This document shows, in pieces, positions 34,195-45,084 of a stretch of 64,000 nt of DNA. Each line of letters starts with the position of its first letter. The first letter of the stretch is position 1. The stretch lies in assembly GCA_009617715.1 (NCBI GenBank), contig VTFK01000455.1, forward strand, positions 186,001 through 250,000, in the 5' to 3' direction. Source of the stretch: Plectrocnemia conspersa. Taxonomy: Eukaryota; Arthropoda; Insecta; Trichoptera; Polycentropodidae. The translations under genes were made by a program, and so were the position numbers. The notes beneath the pieces are model-generated. The model did not search any database. It had not been told where the DNA came from and saw only the letters and a program-made list of their open reading frames with translations.

Positions 34195-34228
34195 ATTATA
34201 AATTATAATGTGTATTATAATTTATAAT
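34195..34228. repeat. Perfect 15-bp AT-only inverted repeat
   Basis: ATTATAAATTATAAT at 34195-34209 and its exact reverse complement at 34214-34228 around a GTGT spacer. AT-only palindromes arise readily by chance here. Confidence 0.6.
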
Positions 34229-34281
34229 CAATATATATCACATAGTTTTTATTAACAGTGCATTTTTATAAATTAAAAACA

Positions 34282-34358
34282 CGAGTCTGTTGCAGTGTCT
34301 CGAACCAGTGGCCTCTAAGTTACCAGTCTAGACATTACGAACTATGCTATTTCGACCT
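34282..34358 (-). repeat. tRNA-derived SINE relic (head part)
   Basis: Minus strand reads an A-box-like TAGCATAGTTCGTAAT (34334-34349), then CTAGACTGGTAACTTAGAG resembling an anticodon arm (loop CTGGTAA, anticodon GGT), then the B box CACTGGTTCGAGACAC (34298-34306 core). A- and B-box spacing fits a tRNA. The T-stem no longer pairs and acceptor ends do not match, so it is a SINE head or tRNA pseudogene rather than a gene. Confidence 0.6.
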
Positions 34359-35719
34359 CGTTTCTTTCAAATTTTAATCTGTATTAACAATCATATTCAT
34401 TTAAAATTTATCTGGAATATTTCTAATGCGGGTGTCAAAATATTTCTCTTCAATCGATTAAAGTAAAAAATGAAGTCTTGAGACTATGCACATCAAACTT
34501 AATCTTTGACATATAAAATATCTTTGTTTTATGTTTTCTGGCAAGATGCGTGTAGTGGGCTTAGAAAAATAACAAGCGTTGTGTAGCCAAATATTATAAA
34601 TGCATTTTAATATATTTTTGCTTTGCAAAGATATCAACTAATAATATTTTTTATCCATTATCCGTGATTAAAATCAGCTTAATTTTCTTTCATCTTTATA
34701 AATAGTTTTATTTCCGGCAACAGGTTATTAGTATTTTTTGCTTAGGCAACAATCACTACGTTCGTTAACCGTTGATACTATAACATCCTTTACATTTTTC
34801 ATGTGAATTTGTTTTGCACATAAATTTTCAAAGTTCAACACACACAAACAAAAACCTCACTTTTATGATTATTATTCAAACTTTTGGGTAAAAGTGCAGA
34901 GATACTTTTTACCTTTCATAACAGATGCTCCATCTGCAACAATTCCAATTATTTTTGATAATAGAAATTATCATAAACATTCTTTGGATATATTGAAAAG
35001 TATTGAAATGACTTGTACAATATATTTTAATTTTGCTAATTCATCAATTATGTGTGTGGCTTAAATCTTAACTTGTATGTTCCTAAACAAATAATTTTTA
35101 TCTTAACAGTTTTTATTAACAGCTGTTTTTATGCGCTAATTTATTTGTAGACCTCTAGAGAAGAGATTTAACTAAAATAGTCTGATTGCATGGCTTACAC
35201 TAGAAACTTTTGCTTAAATTGTAAAAAGGTACACGTTCTTGCAGTTGCAATAAAAAAGTTGTGAATCGAATCAACTTATCAATTTATTCAATTCGATGTA
35301 ATCATTTCAGGGTCTTTAAATTCAATGATCTTCGCGAAAAGAGAGTGCTTGTAGTTAAATAAATATTGACGCCCGTTTCTAAAAGATTGTTAGATATCTC
35401 CACATGTGTAGTCACATCAATGCCTCCGATGCTTTTGCTTCTGCAGCTCCCTCCCTCATACAATACTGCCCTTAACAACAGTATCTATCTAGCTCTGTTG
35501 ACAGGTACGAGGTCAGCGGTCAAATGAAACCCCTCTACTGGATTGCCCAGTGTGTTAAATATATTTCAAGTAAATAAATTCTCTCAAACTTGAAACTATT
35601 CATAGTTTTTGCAATTACCGATTCATACAAGTATTGTTTTGATCCCATGATGCAACATTAACTATGTTTTCAATTAGACAACCCAATTTTTCAGTATGTA
35701 TTTAAATTTTAGCAGTGTT
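34359..35719. other. AT-rich intergenic sequence
   Basis: Nothing recognised. Confidence 0.45.
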
Positions 35720-36180
35720 TGTCTACCCCATTTTTTTCACTTTTGTTCTCGTTAACCCATCAATATCTCTGTTACTCATTCCGTCAACGTTGGAGCGCTT
35801 TCCAAAAATTCCATCAGTCAACGGGTGATGGGTGTTAGAGGGCGGTGGCGTACGAGAGGGGGGGAGTGCCGTAATTTTCGCAATGCCATACATTTTGCAA
35901 CAACACTTCCAGCTAATTAACCGAGAGGCGAGCAGCTCTCGGCCGGGGGGTGAACCGTTCCACATCCCAGAGACGCCGGTTCAAATCCCAGGCCATTTAT
36001 TTTTAATAAGGTTGCGAGGGGAGAGCGTGACGTCGCTGCGTTGTGGCACCCCTGGAGCGACTCCCAATTTTATCTCGACAAGAATTGACCTCACGCACCT
36101 ATCCGGCATATCCTCTTACCCGAGACTAACCTTATGGATACACCTACTCAGTGGCGTGCTAACTTTCACCATATAAAAAT
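35720..36180. other. GC-rich island, candidate conserved non-coding element
   Basis: Block with GGGGGGG-type runs, opened on both strands (plus 114 codons at 35832-36176; minus 80 codons at 35723-35965), neither with a recognisable domain. A B-box-like GGTTCAAATCCC lies at 35978-35989, following CCCAGAGACGCC, which would suit a tRNA variable loop. An A box was not found, so this may be a SINE fragment. Otherwise a candidate regulatory island. Confidence 0.35.
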
Positions 36181-36794
36181 ATAAATATAATGTCCGTAGT
36201 GGGCGTGAACAACTTGACAACTCGACGTGTATGAGTTTTAAAACTATCTGTTTATCGCACTCCAGGCACGTCCATGTTGTGAATAATTAGATCAATAACT
36301 TTGTTTCGATTCACTTGTAATTTTTTTAAATAACGTAAACTAAATGTTATAGTTTTATAACACGACGTAGTGAATTACGCTTTATACTATTTTATTAATA
36401 AAATCAGAAAAAAACAATTTGTAAAATTATTAAAAAAATAATTTAATAAAATAAGCAACCTATTGCCATCTCCCTTCATCGATCAAAAAATAATTATATT
36501 TTTAATATTTCAATGCATAAAATACGTAATTTCCCACATTCCAATTATTTAATAAACCAAACTTAAAGGATGTTGATAACATCCATGAGTTAATTTTTCC
36601 TCGCGTAGTCTCAGTGTTGGCGCAACAGCTGATCTGGGGGTGGAGCGAAGCTTCGGCGCTAGGACCAACTACACTCTGTACTGTAATATTTAAAATCTGT
36701 CAAATGACTATGAAATCTTACAAACGCGTTCGTTATTTGAATTAAAAGAACAGTGTTCTCGCATATGAGCCACTGGATTATTTTTTAAATTTTA
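36181..36794. other. AT-rich intergenic sequence
   Basis: A short GC-richer stretch at 36600-36665 could belong to the hAT element that follows (CAGTGTTGGCGCAAC at 36612 is a possible terminus). Otherwise nothing. Confidence 0.35.
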
Positions 36795-37060
36795 CACGAC
36801 CAGATGAAAATCAGAAAAATCAAATGAAGAAGATGACGACAAGTGACAAGTCGCTGCTTAACGCCTCTTATTTAGTTGCCCTACGAATAACTAAAACGTT
36901 CTCTATTGATAAGAAGTCTTGCATTTTAGAAGTCTCTCTGGAAGTTTTGGGCTCTCAAGCCGCTCAAAAATTAGAGATTGTAGCATTTTTGAACGACACT
37001 ATTCAGAGAAGAGTTATTGACATTGAAGAGCGAGTTGTAGATGATCAAGATGTTTTGTGA
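36795..37060 (+). pseudogene. hAT-superfamily transposase fragment (ZBED5/DUF4371 type)
   Basis: Plus-strand frame to a TGA at 37058-37060. The reading, which also extends upstream of the ATG at 36824, contains RPDENQKNQMKK, SDKSLLNASYLVALRITK, VLGSQAAQKLEIVAFLNDTI and RRVIDIEERV. This is the stretch preceding the catalytic domain in hAT transposases of the ZBED5/SCAN-like group (usual form SDK.LKASY.VA.RIAK ... LG..AA.KL..IPLS.DTI.RRI.DM). One in-frame deletion removes part of the segment between the two motifs. Upstream BED finger, downstream DUF4371/DDE residues and the C-terminal dimerisation domain are absent. Mobile-element relic. Confidence 0.75.
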
Positions 37061-37328
37061 TTCAAATTAACGAATGAACTGACATCAGTGATCATGCTAT
37101 TCTCCTTTGAGTAATGATATATATTGAAGCTAAAGACTATTTTGTCTTAACTTACTTGGACGGACCATTATTTCAGAGATATTAAGCTCCCTTGATGAGT
37201 ATACACGTTATAAACAAAGTGTGAATTTCGATAATGCACACATTAACTAGTCAATTTATGCACTGTCAATTCACTTCAGTTACAGTACACACAAAAAAAT
37301 GAGCAATGTAACTATACACTTTATCATT
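37061..37328. other. Intergenic sequence
   Basis: AT-rich. Bases 37255-37328 resemble weakly the outer flank of the MITE that follows. Nothing else. Confidence 0.35.
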
Positions 37329-37568
37329 ATTCATAATTGAGGAAGAGATGGCAAGTTTGGGTTTACGCCCCTACTATCAGCTCTAAAGCACACAATACGG
37401 ATATACGTTCGATATACTAAGCATTACTCCTGTTTATATTTTGAACAAATTATAGAAATTAAATCATTACTATATTTTTTATATGTATCAATCGATCGGT
37501 ATCGTGTGCTTTAGAGCTAATGGTAAGGGCGTAAGCCCAAACTTGACATCTCTTTTTCAACTATGAAT
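37329..37568. mobile_element. MITE with about 74-bp terminal inverted repeats
   Basis: Left arm 37329-37402 (ATTCATAATTGAGGAAGAGA, TTTGGGTTTACGCCC, AGCTCTAAAGCACACAATAC) and right arm 37495-37568 are reverse complements with few mismatches, around a 92-bp AT-rich centre. No coding sequence. A half copy of the right arm lies at 48484-48548, so it is a repeat family. No obvious target-site duplication was identified. The superfamily is unknown. Confidence 0.85.
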
Positions 37569-39060
37569 GATGATGGAATGGATAGCTCTTGAACTGACTG
37601 TGTTAACGCAAATATGGTATAGTTATTGTATGCTATCACTATCTGGTGCTTTTCAAAGTATTCAAAATGTTCACTTAATCTATACTGGAGTAATAAGTAG
37701 CCATATTAAAAAATCAAAAACTTTATTATAACATGGCAATCATAGAGGAGATATAAAATATGAAAAAATCATAATTATATTTTAAAATGAGAAATATATT
37801 AAAATAAAAATAATTTTAAACATGTTGAATTTTTTTTTGAAATAATCTAATATAGAAAAAACTATTTTACTAAAAACATTTTTATAAAATTATTTTCAAT
37901 GAAAATTAAATGTATTTTTTATAAAAAATATACCTATAAAGATATAGTTTTTCAACATATGTAATTGTTTTAACAAAAAATGACTGATGAATTACTTATT
38001 ATATTTTACTTTAACCAAACTTAAATTCAAATACAAACATAAAATGGCTAAGCACATATTGCTTTGAAGTAGTTAAACCTATTGTAATGGCATTTGTTTC
38101 AGGTCTACCGGTTTAGGTTTATAATTATATAATTTTGTATATGTGTTATATTTCATATGTGTATGTGTTTGTGTATGCATATACATATGTATATGTACTT
38201 ATGTGCATTTATATTTTTCTTTCTTCTTTTTTAAATTTGTAAAAGGTTTTATATATTTTTCCTTAAATTTAACTATAGTTACGGATAATTTTATTTTATT
38301 GTACATCATCAAGAATTGAATTGATGGAAATGATTATGAATCACTGTTGTGCATTTATTATATACACATGCATATTTTTTAAATAAACTTTTATAAAAAA
38401 AATAGAGATTTAAAATATGAAAATAATCATAACTATCTTTTTAATTGCATGTATTAAAATAAAACATCGATTTGTTAATTATTTAAAAAAAAATCTAAAA
38501 TGGAAAAAAAATATAATTCGCAAAATCATTTTCAGTGAATATAAAATATATTTTTTAATATAAAAATACCTGTAAAGTTATCGTTTTTCAACACGTGTAA
38601 TTGTTTTAATAAAAAATGTGCATTAAATAATTATAACTATGTCTAAAAAAAATTTAGATTGAGCATTATTTTATTTGTAGCGTGACCTAAAACGAATAAT
38701 ATGTGCAATAAAATAAATAAGCTGTGCATTAGCGTGAAAAATGTTTAACGTGCGTTTATAAAAACTTGCTATTTAGGTTAGTCGCTTACACTTAAATGAT
38801 TCCTCTTTGAAGAAATTTTAATTGCTGTTTACGTAAACAGGAAGTTCATTATAAACATAGTTGCTCGACACTTACGGGCTTTAATTTAAAACTTTAATCG
38901 CTATTACCCCGATAATGAGGATCCTCTAAAGGCAATACATGGATTAATAATCTCTCTGTCGAAGACAGTAATTCATGTGCAATCAATACTCGAAATTTAG
39001 ATCGTAATATATAATTAATATTAATAGTCTGCGAGATGTTTCTTATATTTTTAGTAGTCT
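37569..39060. other. AT-rich sequence with TATG/TGTA microsatellite
   Basis: A degenerate TATGTGTATG(TG) microsatellite at about 38150-38215. Two long near-repeats: 37905-37990 and 38540-38615 share AAAATATACCTATAAAG/AAAATACCTGTAAAG and TTTTTCAACA(C/T)(A/G)TGTAATTGTTTTA. They look like two diverged copies of one AT-rich element. Confidence 0.45.
37905..38615 (+). repeat. Pair of diverged AT-rich repeats
   Basis: 37920-37985 and 38550-38622 share ATTTTTTATA, ATACCTATAAAGATATAG (CTGTAAAGTTATCG in the second copy), TTTTTCAACATATGTAATTG (CACGTGTAATTG) and TTTTAA(C/T)AAAAAATG. The preceding part also aligns (ATTTTCAATGAAAATTAAAT against ATTTTCAGTGAATATAAAAT). About 90 bp each, spaced about 630 bp, same orientation. 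Class unknown. Confidence 0.6.
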
Positions 39061-39092
39061 GCAGGTGTAAGAAGGTTAAGAAACACTGCTAT
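39061..39092 (+). mobile_element. hAT-type right terminus (tentative)
   Basis: AAGGTTAAGAAACACTG at about 39071-39087 is the right-end signature (reverse complement CAGTGTTTCTTAACCTT) of many hAT elements. It might close the element whose transposase fragment lies at 36795-37060, but the left end and an 8-bp duplication were not confirmed. Confidence 0.4.
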
Positions 39093-39900
39093 AGAAGACT
39101 GAAGTAGAGACATAAAGGTTCTGAATTGTATGTCGTTGTGAGTATGGGAGGAAAACAAACATTTCTGCCCATAGTCTTTCCTATATCAAAAAAACATCTA
39201 CATATGATTTAGGCGGTAACGAAAAATACCGTTTTTTATTGCAAATGAACATTTATTTATGTGTTTGCGTTCTTACGACTTGTCTTGAAACTTATACTTG
39301 CTCAGGGAGAAACGGTCCTCAGTCTCGGGTCGAATTCCTTTGCTGTTAACAAATTTTTATATGAATTCGTACTTTATTCGTTACTTTAATGCGTTGTAAA
39401 CATATATGATTCTTTAAGTGCCTCTCGGCAGCTTCTTTCAATAGCCGTTTTGGGTGTTATTTTGTGTGCCAAAATTAGCATAATTTTTAATAATTGTTTT
39501 GAAAAAACTAGTAATATTAAATAAGCGAACAATTTTACATATACATATATCTTTATGTGAAAACATTTTAATCACAGCAAAAAAGTGCATATCACTGATA
39601 CTAACGATACAGATTATTTTACATATAAAACATATTATATTATCTTGCAGGCAAGAACCTTTTTATACAGTGTAATCAAAACTGTGAACATAATAGTACG
39701 CCACTGTACATAATACCTCCCGTTTTGAGGGAAAACCAACCGCAACCTGACATAACGAATTGTAACGAATAAAATTTATGATAAATTACGGTTCATCCCC
39801 CTCTGTGTGTGTCTATTAACCATTAACAATATTGGAGTGTGCATGAACACCGTTACTCTCCATTCAACATCCTTCTCTTGTGTAATCTTATTGTGTGCTC
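39093..39900. other. AT-rich intergenic sequence
   Basis: Nothing recognised apart from a TAACGAATTGTAACGAATAA motif near 39752-39772 that mirrors the TTCGTTA cluster at 48785. Confidence 0.4.
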
Positions 39901-39940
39901 CAGAGCTGCTTAACCTGCGGGTCACGACCCAGATCTCGTC
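39901..39940 (+). mobile_element. hAT-type left terminus (tentative)
   Basis: CAGAGCTGCTTAACCTGCGG followed by GTCACGACCC resembles the CAG.G.TTCTTAACCTGGGGTC(GC)GACC left end of hAT (Charlie-like) elements. It opens to the right, so it does not pair with the terminus at 39087. No coding remnant lies downstream. Confidence 0.4.
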
Positions 39941-40185
39941 CCGGATAATCTGAATTTTAACCCGAGCTACTCTGAATGCTTCTTATGCCGATGCGGCGTT
40001 ATGTTAAAGTTGTTACCAAGTGAAAAGGAATACAATAGCGAATATAAACGTAAGATTCAAAATGGATTTATTAGCAAAACCTTTAAAATTTAATTTGATT
40101 CCAATAAATGTTGTTATATGAATCGCGGATATGTTACAATGAATGTTGTATTTTCACTGGCGTTTCAGGGAAGCCATATTAGAAT
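39941..40185. other. Intergenic sequence
   Basis: Nothing recognised. Confidence 0.35.
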
Positions 40186-40189
40186 AGAT

Positions 40190-40325
40190 TTCTACCGATA
40201 GATATATATTTATACTAGTGAAAGTATAATTTAACTGATATGCGCTAAACGTCCATTTACTATTAAACCCCAAACGCAAACTAAACGAATTATCCTAAGC
40301 CAACTTGACCAAATAAAAGTTATAA
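40190..40325 (-). mobile_element. Partial copy D of the hairpin-bearing element
   Basis: AGTGAAAGTATAATTTAACT then AAACGTCCATTTACTATT and CCAAACGCAAACTAAAC align with 54835-54910 of copy C (GCGAAAATATAATTTAGCTG, GAAACGTCTATTTGCTGTTC, CAAACACAAACCTAACCC). Only part of the non-hairpin block is present. Same orientation as C. Confidence 0.55.
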
Positions 40326-42503
40326 CACTATAAATAGTTGTAGAGCGACACATTAAAGTTATTTATATTTATATACAGTTTCACTATTATTGATCAGTGG
40401 AATTTTTGATACATTTTAACAAGCCTAGTTAGTGAAATTAAATTTATTCTATTAAAAACACAATTTACGCCTCCCTAGGTTCATTATCGCAAGGTTTGAA
40501 AAATACACAATTCATGTCTTTGCATGCTTTTACATATAATTATTAGCTATAAGATCTATCATTAGAAAATATTATCCAGGTTTTTTGGCATCTTAAAATA
40601 GTTCATAAAAATTAAATAATATTTTATAAGTTACTGGTTTCATTTGTAAATTATTATTGTTGTTAGCCATTTTAATCAGTCTTTGCATAAATATGATTTG
40701 ACCCTCTGCTGTTTGCATACACTTGCTTTAGAACGCCTTTGAATACCATCCGTTCTTATTTGACAAAATATGCGCTTTTAGCGATAAGTTTATAGCCCTT
40801 AAATCTTAAATGCATTCTCTCGGCGGCTTGTTTTAAAAGCCGATGCATTATGATGCAAGGAAATACAAATATGAATTCAATTTTTGACTTATTTAGCAGG
40901 ACTAAATAAATTTTGTATAATTGTAAAAGTTCGTACATAAATAATTATAAATTTAAAAAACGTTTAAAACGATTTTTTTTAAATTTCATATGTATAATGT
41001 AAGCTTTGTTATATACATTATGCAATATTTTTTAACCGGTACGATTATTGGAATAGGAAGGAAATTGCCATCCGAAGGATGCTTGCAGAAAGAAAACACA
41101 TTTTACATTATTGACATTTTACATATCAAACCAATTCGCTTCTTCTTATTGTTTTATTTTTTATTTAAGTAAACTAAAAAGCTCTGCATGGGCAGTGTTA
41201 GAGGTTTCAGATGTAGGTCAAGTAGGAGTAAGCCACCCATGCGTTGTTTACATAGACTTATGTATAAAAAATATGTTGGAATTGGGTATTTTATTAACCG
41301 CGTTAATCTAAGGATAAGTGTACAATAAAACAGAATACAGTAAAAAACAGATTAAATTATATTTGGTTTATGATAAAAAAAATTGTTTTTTTAATTTGTG
41401 GTTTTTCCTATACTATGTAAACCATAAACCTCAAACAAAATAAACTTTTTAATCATTTGAGTAAATATTTAATTTATTAATCTATAATATAATATTAGCA
41501 AAATATCACACAATCGTTGATGGAAATAAGAGCACATTACTAACGAATGTTTAATGGTTTGGAAATGCGTAGTTACCTATTATATATTATATTCTACAAT
41601 GTAAAGTATATTCAATTATATAATATAATTTACATTTAGCTTATATAATAATCGATACGTATTATTAAGGTTATAGTTGAGTTAATAAATATAATAAGTT
41701 TAAAAAACACACAGCTATAAATAAAATGTTTATTATATGAATCATATTATACCATATTATAAACATCCATTGGCGTCATAAGATAAACATATTTTTTAGA
41801 TAAATAGAAAAAGTTAGTACGTATTTATTTAATTAGTAAACAAATTTTTCTTCCGTTATATATTTTAAGATACTAAAATAAAGTATTTTATTCTCCTGAG
41901 ATATTGTCAATGTTACTTTGTGCACGTCGAACCAATCTCCAGACGTCGACAGGCAAAATTACATGAAATACATTTTTAAATTGTCAATCTCTTGAGTGAG
42001 AAAACAGTCGATATAAAATTTATTTATTGATTAGATAAACAAAAACGCAGACTTATTTCCATTTATTTTTAATTACAATTTCATTTCTATTTTATGAAAA
42101 TCTTAAAAATGCGTTAATGTACGGTGTAATAATATTAAGTTGCTATCTAATAGTAAACATAGTGTAATTTTATATCGTATTTAATAAAAAAAAAGTGTGC
42201 AAGAAGCGTCTCTAAAAAAAATCTTATACCTGTCTTTCTTCTCCCAGTATCATTAGTATAATTGAAAAATATTCAACAAAAAATTTAGCATTGATTATTT
42301 TAAATATAAATAATAAAGAAAAATTGATAAAATTCTCCAATATTTTATTTTATACATAAATAAATAATTGTAAAATGGAATGAAGGTGAAATATTTATAA
42401 AATTGACCTTTTCAGACCGAATTCATAAAAAAGTACTTATGCTTATCTTTTGGACATAATTAACCATGCAAAAAATGTGTAAAATGTATTAAAATAAATT
42501 ATT
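40326..42503. other. AT-rich intergenic sequence
   Basis: Contains short AT palindromes around 41580-41640 and three 60-66 codon frames of no recognisable similarity. Nothing else. Confidence 0.45.
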
Positions 42504-43260
42504 TTAACACATTGAATACTGGGCATTATTCCTAAAAATGTAGCCGTGCGGCGGGGATTATTTGCGAAAATTAGGATACAAACTTATTTTTTTTAAAACA
42601 TCGTAACTCTTTAATTAGTCAACGTTTTAACGTCAAATTTTAAAAACAGATTTATGATGATCGTTTTTTTGTATTCGCAATGATAAAATCAGTAAATGTC
42701 AAACTGTGGATCGCGTACCAATAAAATAAAATATAATTTTTAGTTTAGAATAACCAAATATATATATATTTTTGAATAAAAACAATAAAGATAATAATAA
42801 AATGATGATAAAATACTGTTGTATATAATAAAAACCGAAAATATCTAATTTTGTGACCTATACAATCAATTCAAAATTTTTAACACTTGACGGTCAAGTT
42901 ACGCAGCGATATTTGCACGACACCCAACTGTCCAATTTCGAACAAACGTAACGTTTGCCTATGGCTAAATGTAATCTTTTATTGTTTATGTATTATTATT
43001 TTATATTTCTGTTATAATTTATGTATTATTTTTTTATATAGTATATTTAATATAATTAAAAATTAGCAGTGATTCCAAACATTTTATTGCTTTAATATTA
43101 TATATTTACCACTTTTTGTATTTTTATTTTGCATCCAATAAAGACTCGAACCACCACCAATGTGCTTGGATAGTTACACAAATTAAAGTCCTAATTTTTG
43201 CAAATAATCCCCGCCGCACGCTCCATTTTTAGGAATAATGCCCGGTATTCAATGTGTTGG
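42504..43260. mobile_element. piggyBac-like MITE 1 (70-bp terminal inverted repeats)
   Basis: TTAA at 42504-42507 is followed by CACATTGAATACTGGGCATT, ATTCCTAAAAATGTAG and GCGGCGGGGATTATTTGC. The reverse complement of 43182-43256 gives the same series (CACATTGAATACCGGGCATT ...) with few changes. The right flank is TTGG in place of TTAA (two changes). Length 749 bp between the presumed target sites. No transposase. Assigned to the piggyBac type because of the TTAA target and the CAC... ends. Confidence 0.7.
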
Positions 43261-43925
43261 TAATTGAAAACATGTTGAGAACAGTTTATTTAATTTGAAC
43301 AGATCGGGATCATTTCAGGTCTAAATATTATAAAATTTGGGATTTGGGATTGATGAATCTGCATTTAAATGCCCACGATACCTCTACATACATATATATA
43401 ACAGAAAATAATGATAAATAAAAAACATTATATTTTATATTATAAAAATATGAATTTGATTTACTGTAATTTATTTCTTAGAAAATAGTATCAATAAATG
43501 AAGGTGTACGAAATAAATAAGCATAACAAAAATATATTGTAAAGCTAACAAAATATAATAATGCAAAAAGTTGTAAAATAAATTAACGCAATTAAAAGTT
43601 GAAAATCACTGATTATTTTGTTATAATGCTTCGGGTTGATAATATGTACTTAGATATTAGGTCTAGCTCAACATTTTTTTTTTTTTATGCGATTACCTTT
43701 GAATATTTTGGGTTTTTGTAATTTTGTAGATAAGAATTTCAAGAAACATATCTCTAAAAAAAATAACCATCTTTACCTGAATCAAACCGATAAGGTGGGG
43801 TTTTTTTCGTTTTTTTTTTTTTTTAACAGCGTGCGCTTAGCCTAACGGAAACGTTACATTTGTTCGAAATTGGACGGTTGGGTGTCTTGCGAATATCGCC
43901 GCGTAAATCGACCGTTAAGTGTTAA
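42880..43925. mobile_element. piggyBac-like MITE 2 (about 87-bp TIRs, TTAA target duplication)
   Basis: TTAA at 42880-42883 and at 43922-43925 flank 1,038 bp. The left end reads CACTTGACGGTCAAGTTACG and the right end is its near reverse complement (CACTTAACGGTCGATTTACG). Inverted similarity continues for about 87 bp through GACACCCAAC and TCCAATTTCGAACAAA. No ORF. Similarity also extends outside the TTAA: 42690-42730 is an inverted match of 43952-43990, so the two flanks are themselves inverted copies. Poly-T and AT-rich interior. Confidence 0.8.
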
Positions 43926-44234
43926 AAATTATTTAAATATATTTATATATTATTGATACGTGATTCGCAATTTGGTATTAAGTGATTTCACTATTTCTAA
44001 TAAATAATATGTGAGATAATTCCATAGAAAAAAATTGTATATATATATGTAAACATACATCTTGAAACGAATTTATTTTACCCGAGTTTTGAGCCTCTGG
44101 AATTTAGAATTTCTACTTTTTTGAACTATTTTTAGTTAATATGATATTAGTAACATCTGTAGGTAAATCCCTAAATAAATACGTTACAGTAAATACGCAG
44201 TTTACGTGGGTTTTTTTCGTATGAAGTTAAAATG
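43926..44234. other. AT-rich sequence
   Basis: The first 70 bases carry the inverted extension of MITE 2. Otherwise nothing. Confidence 0.45.
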
Positions 44235-44237
44235 ACG

Positions 44238-44312
44238 AAACGCACAAATTTGTGCACACCGACGCAACGGAAGGTTTCTAAAACGCACAAATTTGTGCAC
44301 ACCGTACGCAAT
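44238..44312 (+). repeat. Two direct copies of a palindromic motif
   Basis: AAACGCACAAATTTGTGCAC followed by ACCGACGCA at 44239-44267, and AAACGCACAAATTTGTGCAC followed by ACCGTACGCA at 44282-44311. Each contains the perfect 14-bp palindrome GCACAAATTTGTGC. A 43-bp repeat period. Could be a dimeric protein-binding site pair or a simple tandem duplication. Confidence 0.85.
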
Positions 44313-44330
44313 GAGAAATATATATATATA

Positions 44331-45084
44331 AAGTGTTTTTTTATTAAGAGTTTTGTGTTTCGAATTGGCAAAGCTTTTTCCAGCAACAACCAATTTTACA
44401 GCTGACAGCTGATTTGTGCTCAATATGGTTTGCCATTTCACCATGAATGAGGTATGTCTAAACCGAATTTTGCTCAATAGAAGGGGGCAAAAAACAATTA
44501 TCCCTTCTCTGAAGTCAAAAGCAATAAAATCGTGCCGTCGCCGTCGCAGTGAGAACGCTCGGTAACGAGCGTTCTCACTGCAACGTCGCCGACACGATTT
44601 TATTGCTTTTGACGTGAATTTTTGACTTCTGAGAAGTGATATTTTTTTTGCTACCTCCTATTGACCAAAATTCGGTTTGAATATACTTTGATCAGCTCTA
44701 TTATATTATATTCATAGTAATATCATATTTTTAAAACATAGTGTAATATTTTTAATACAAACTATAGAGTAATATGCGAGATTGCGCCATATGTCTATAC
44801 TTCTTCCGCTTATTTTCCTTTGAGAGATGACTTGACCTAATGAAAGTTGTAAAACTATAATAAGTTTTAGAGCTTTTTTTGGGTTAGGTTTGGGTTTGAA
44901 CAGCAAAGAGACGTTTCGTAACTGTCAAATTGAGTTTCATGGACATTTTATAGCAGCTTATAATTTCAGTTGAATTATTTGTTCGCTAGTAAAGAGTGTT
45001 TTTTTAGAGGTTTGTTTTTTGAATTTCGAACACTTTTTCGAGCGACAGCTGATTTGTGCTCAGTTTGGTTTGCCATTTCAACAT
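44331..45084 (+). mobile_element. Composite hairpin-bearing element, copy B, flanked by direct repeats
   Basis: A direct repeat of about 90-110 bp (44331-44444 and 44992-45084, sharing ACAGCTGATTTGTGCTCA and GGTTTGCCATTTCA) encloses the hairpin (44455-44684) and a block (44700-44975) that matches copies A and C. The first direct repeat has an extra run of about 19 bp before ACAGCTG. The left 5' block of copy A is absent. No coding potential. The flanking direct repeats differ from those in copy C. Confidence 0.65.
44455..44684. repeat. Long hairpin of copy B
   Basis: Arms meet at GAGAACGCTCG (44551-44561), loop GTAA (44562-44565), CGAGCGTTCTC (44566-44576). Relative to copy A the left arm lacks about 13 bp (AATCCACGTC region) between two TCAAAA repeats. 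Outer ends are AAACCGAATTTTG and CAAAATTCGGTTTG. Confidence 0.9.

Noticed and set aside
39410..40860. Shared CTCTCGGC(A/G)GCTT...AGCCG motif at 39425 and 40817 (and 8193)
   Set aside because: Match too short and too diverged to call a repeat.
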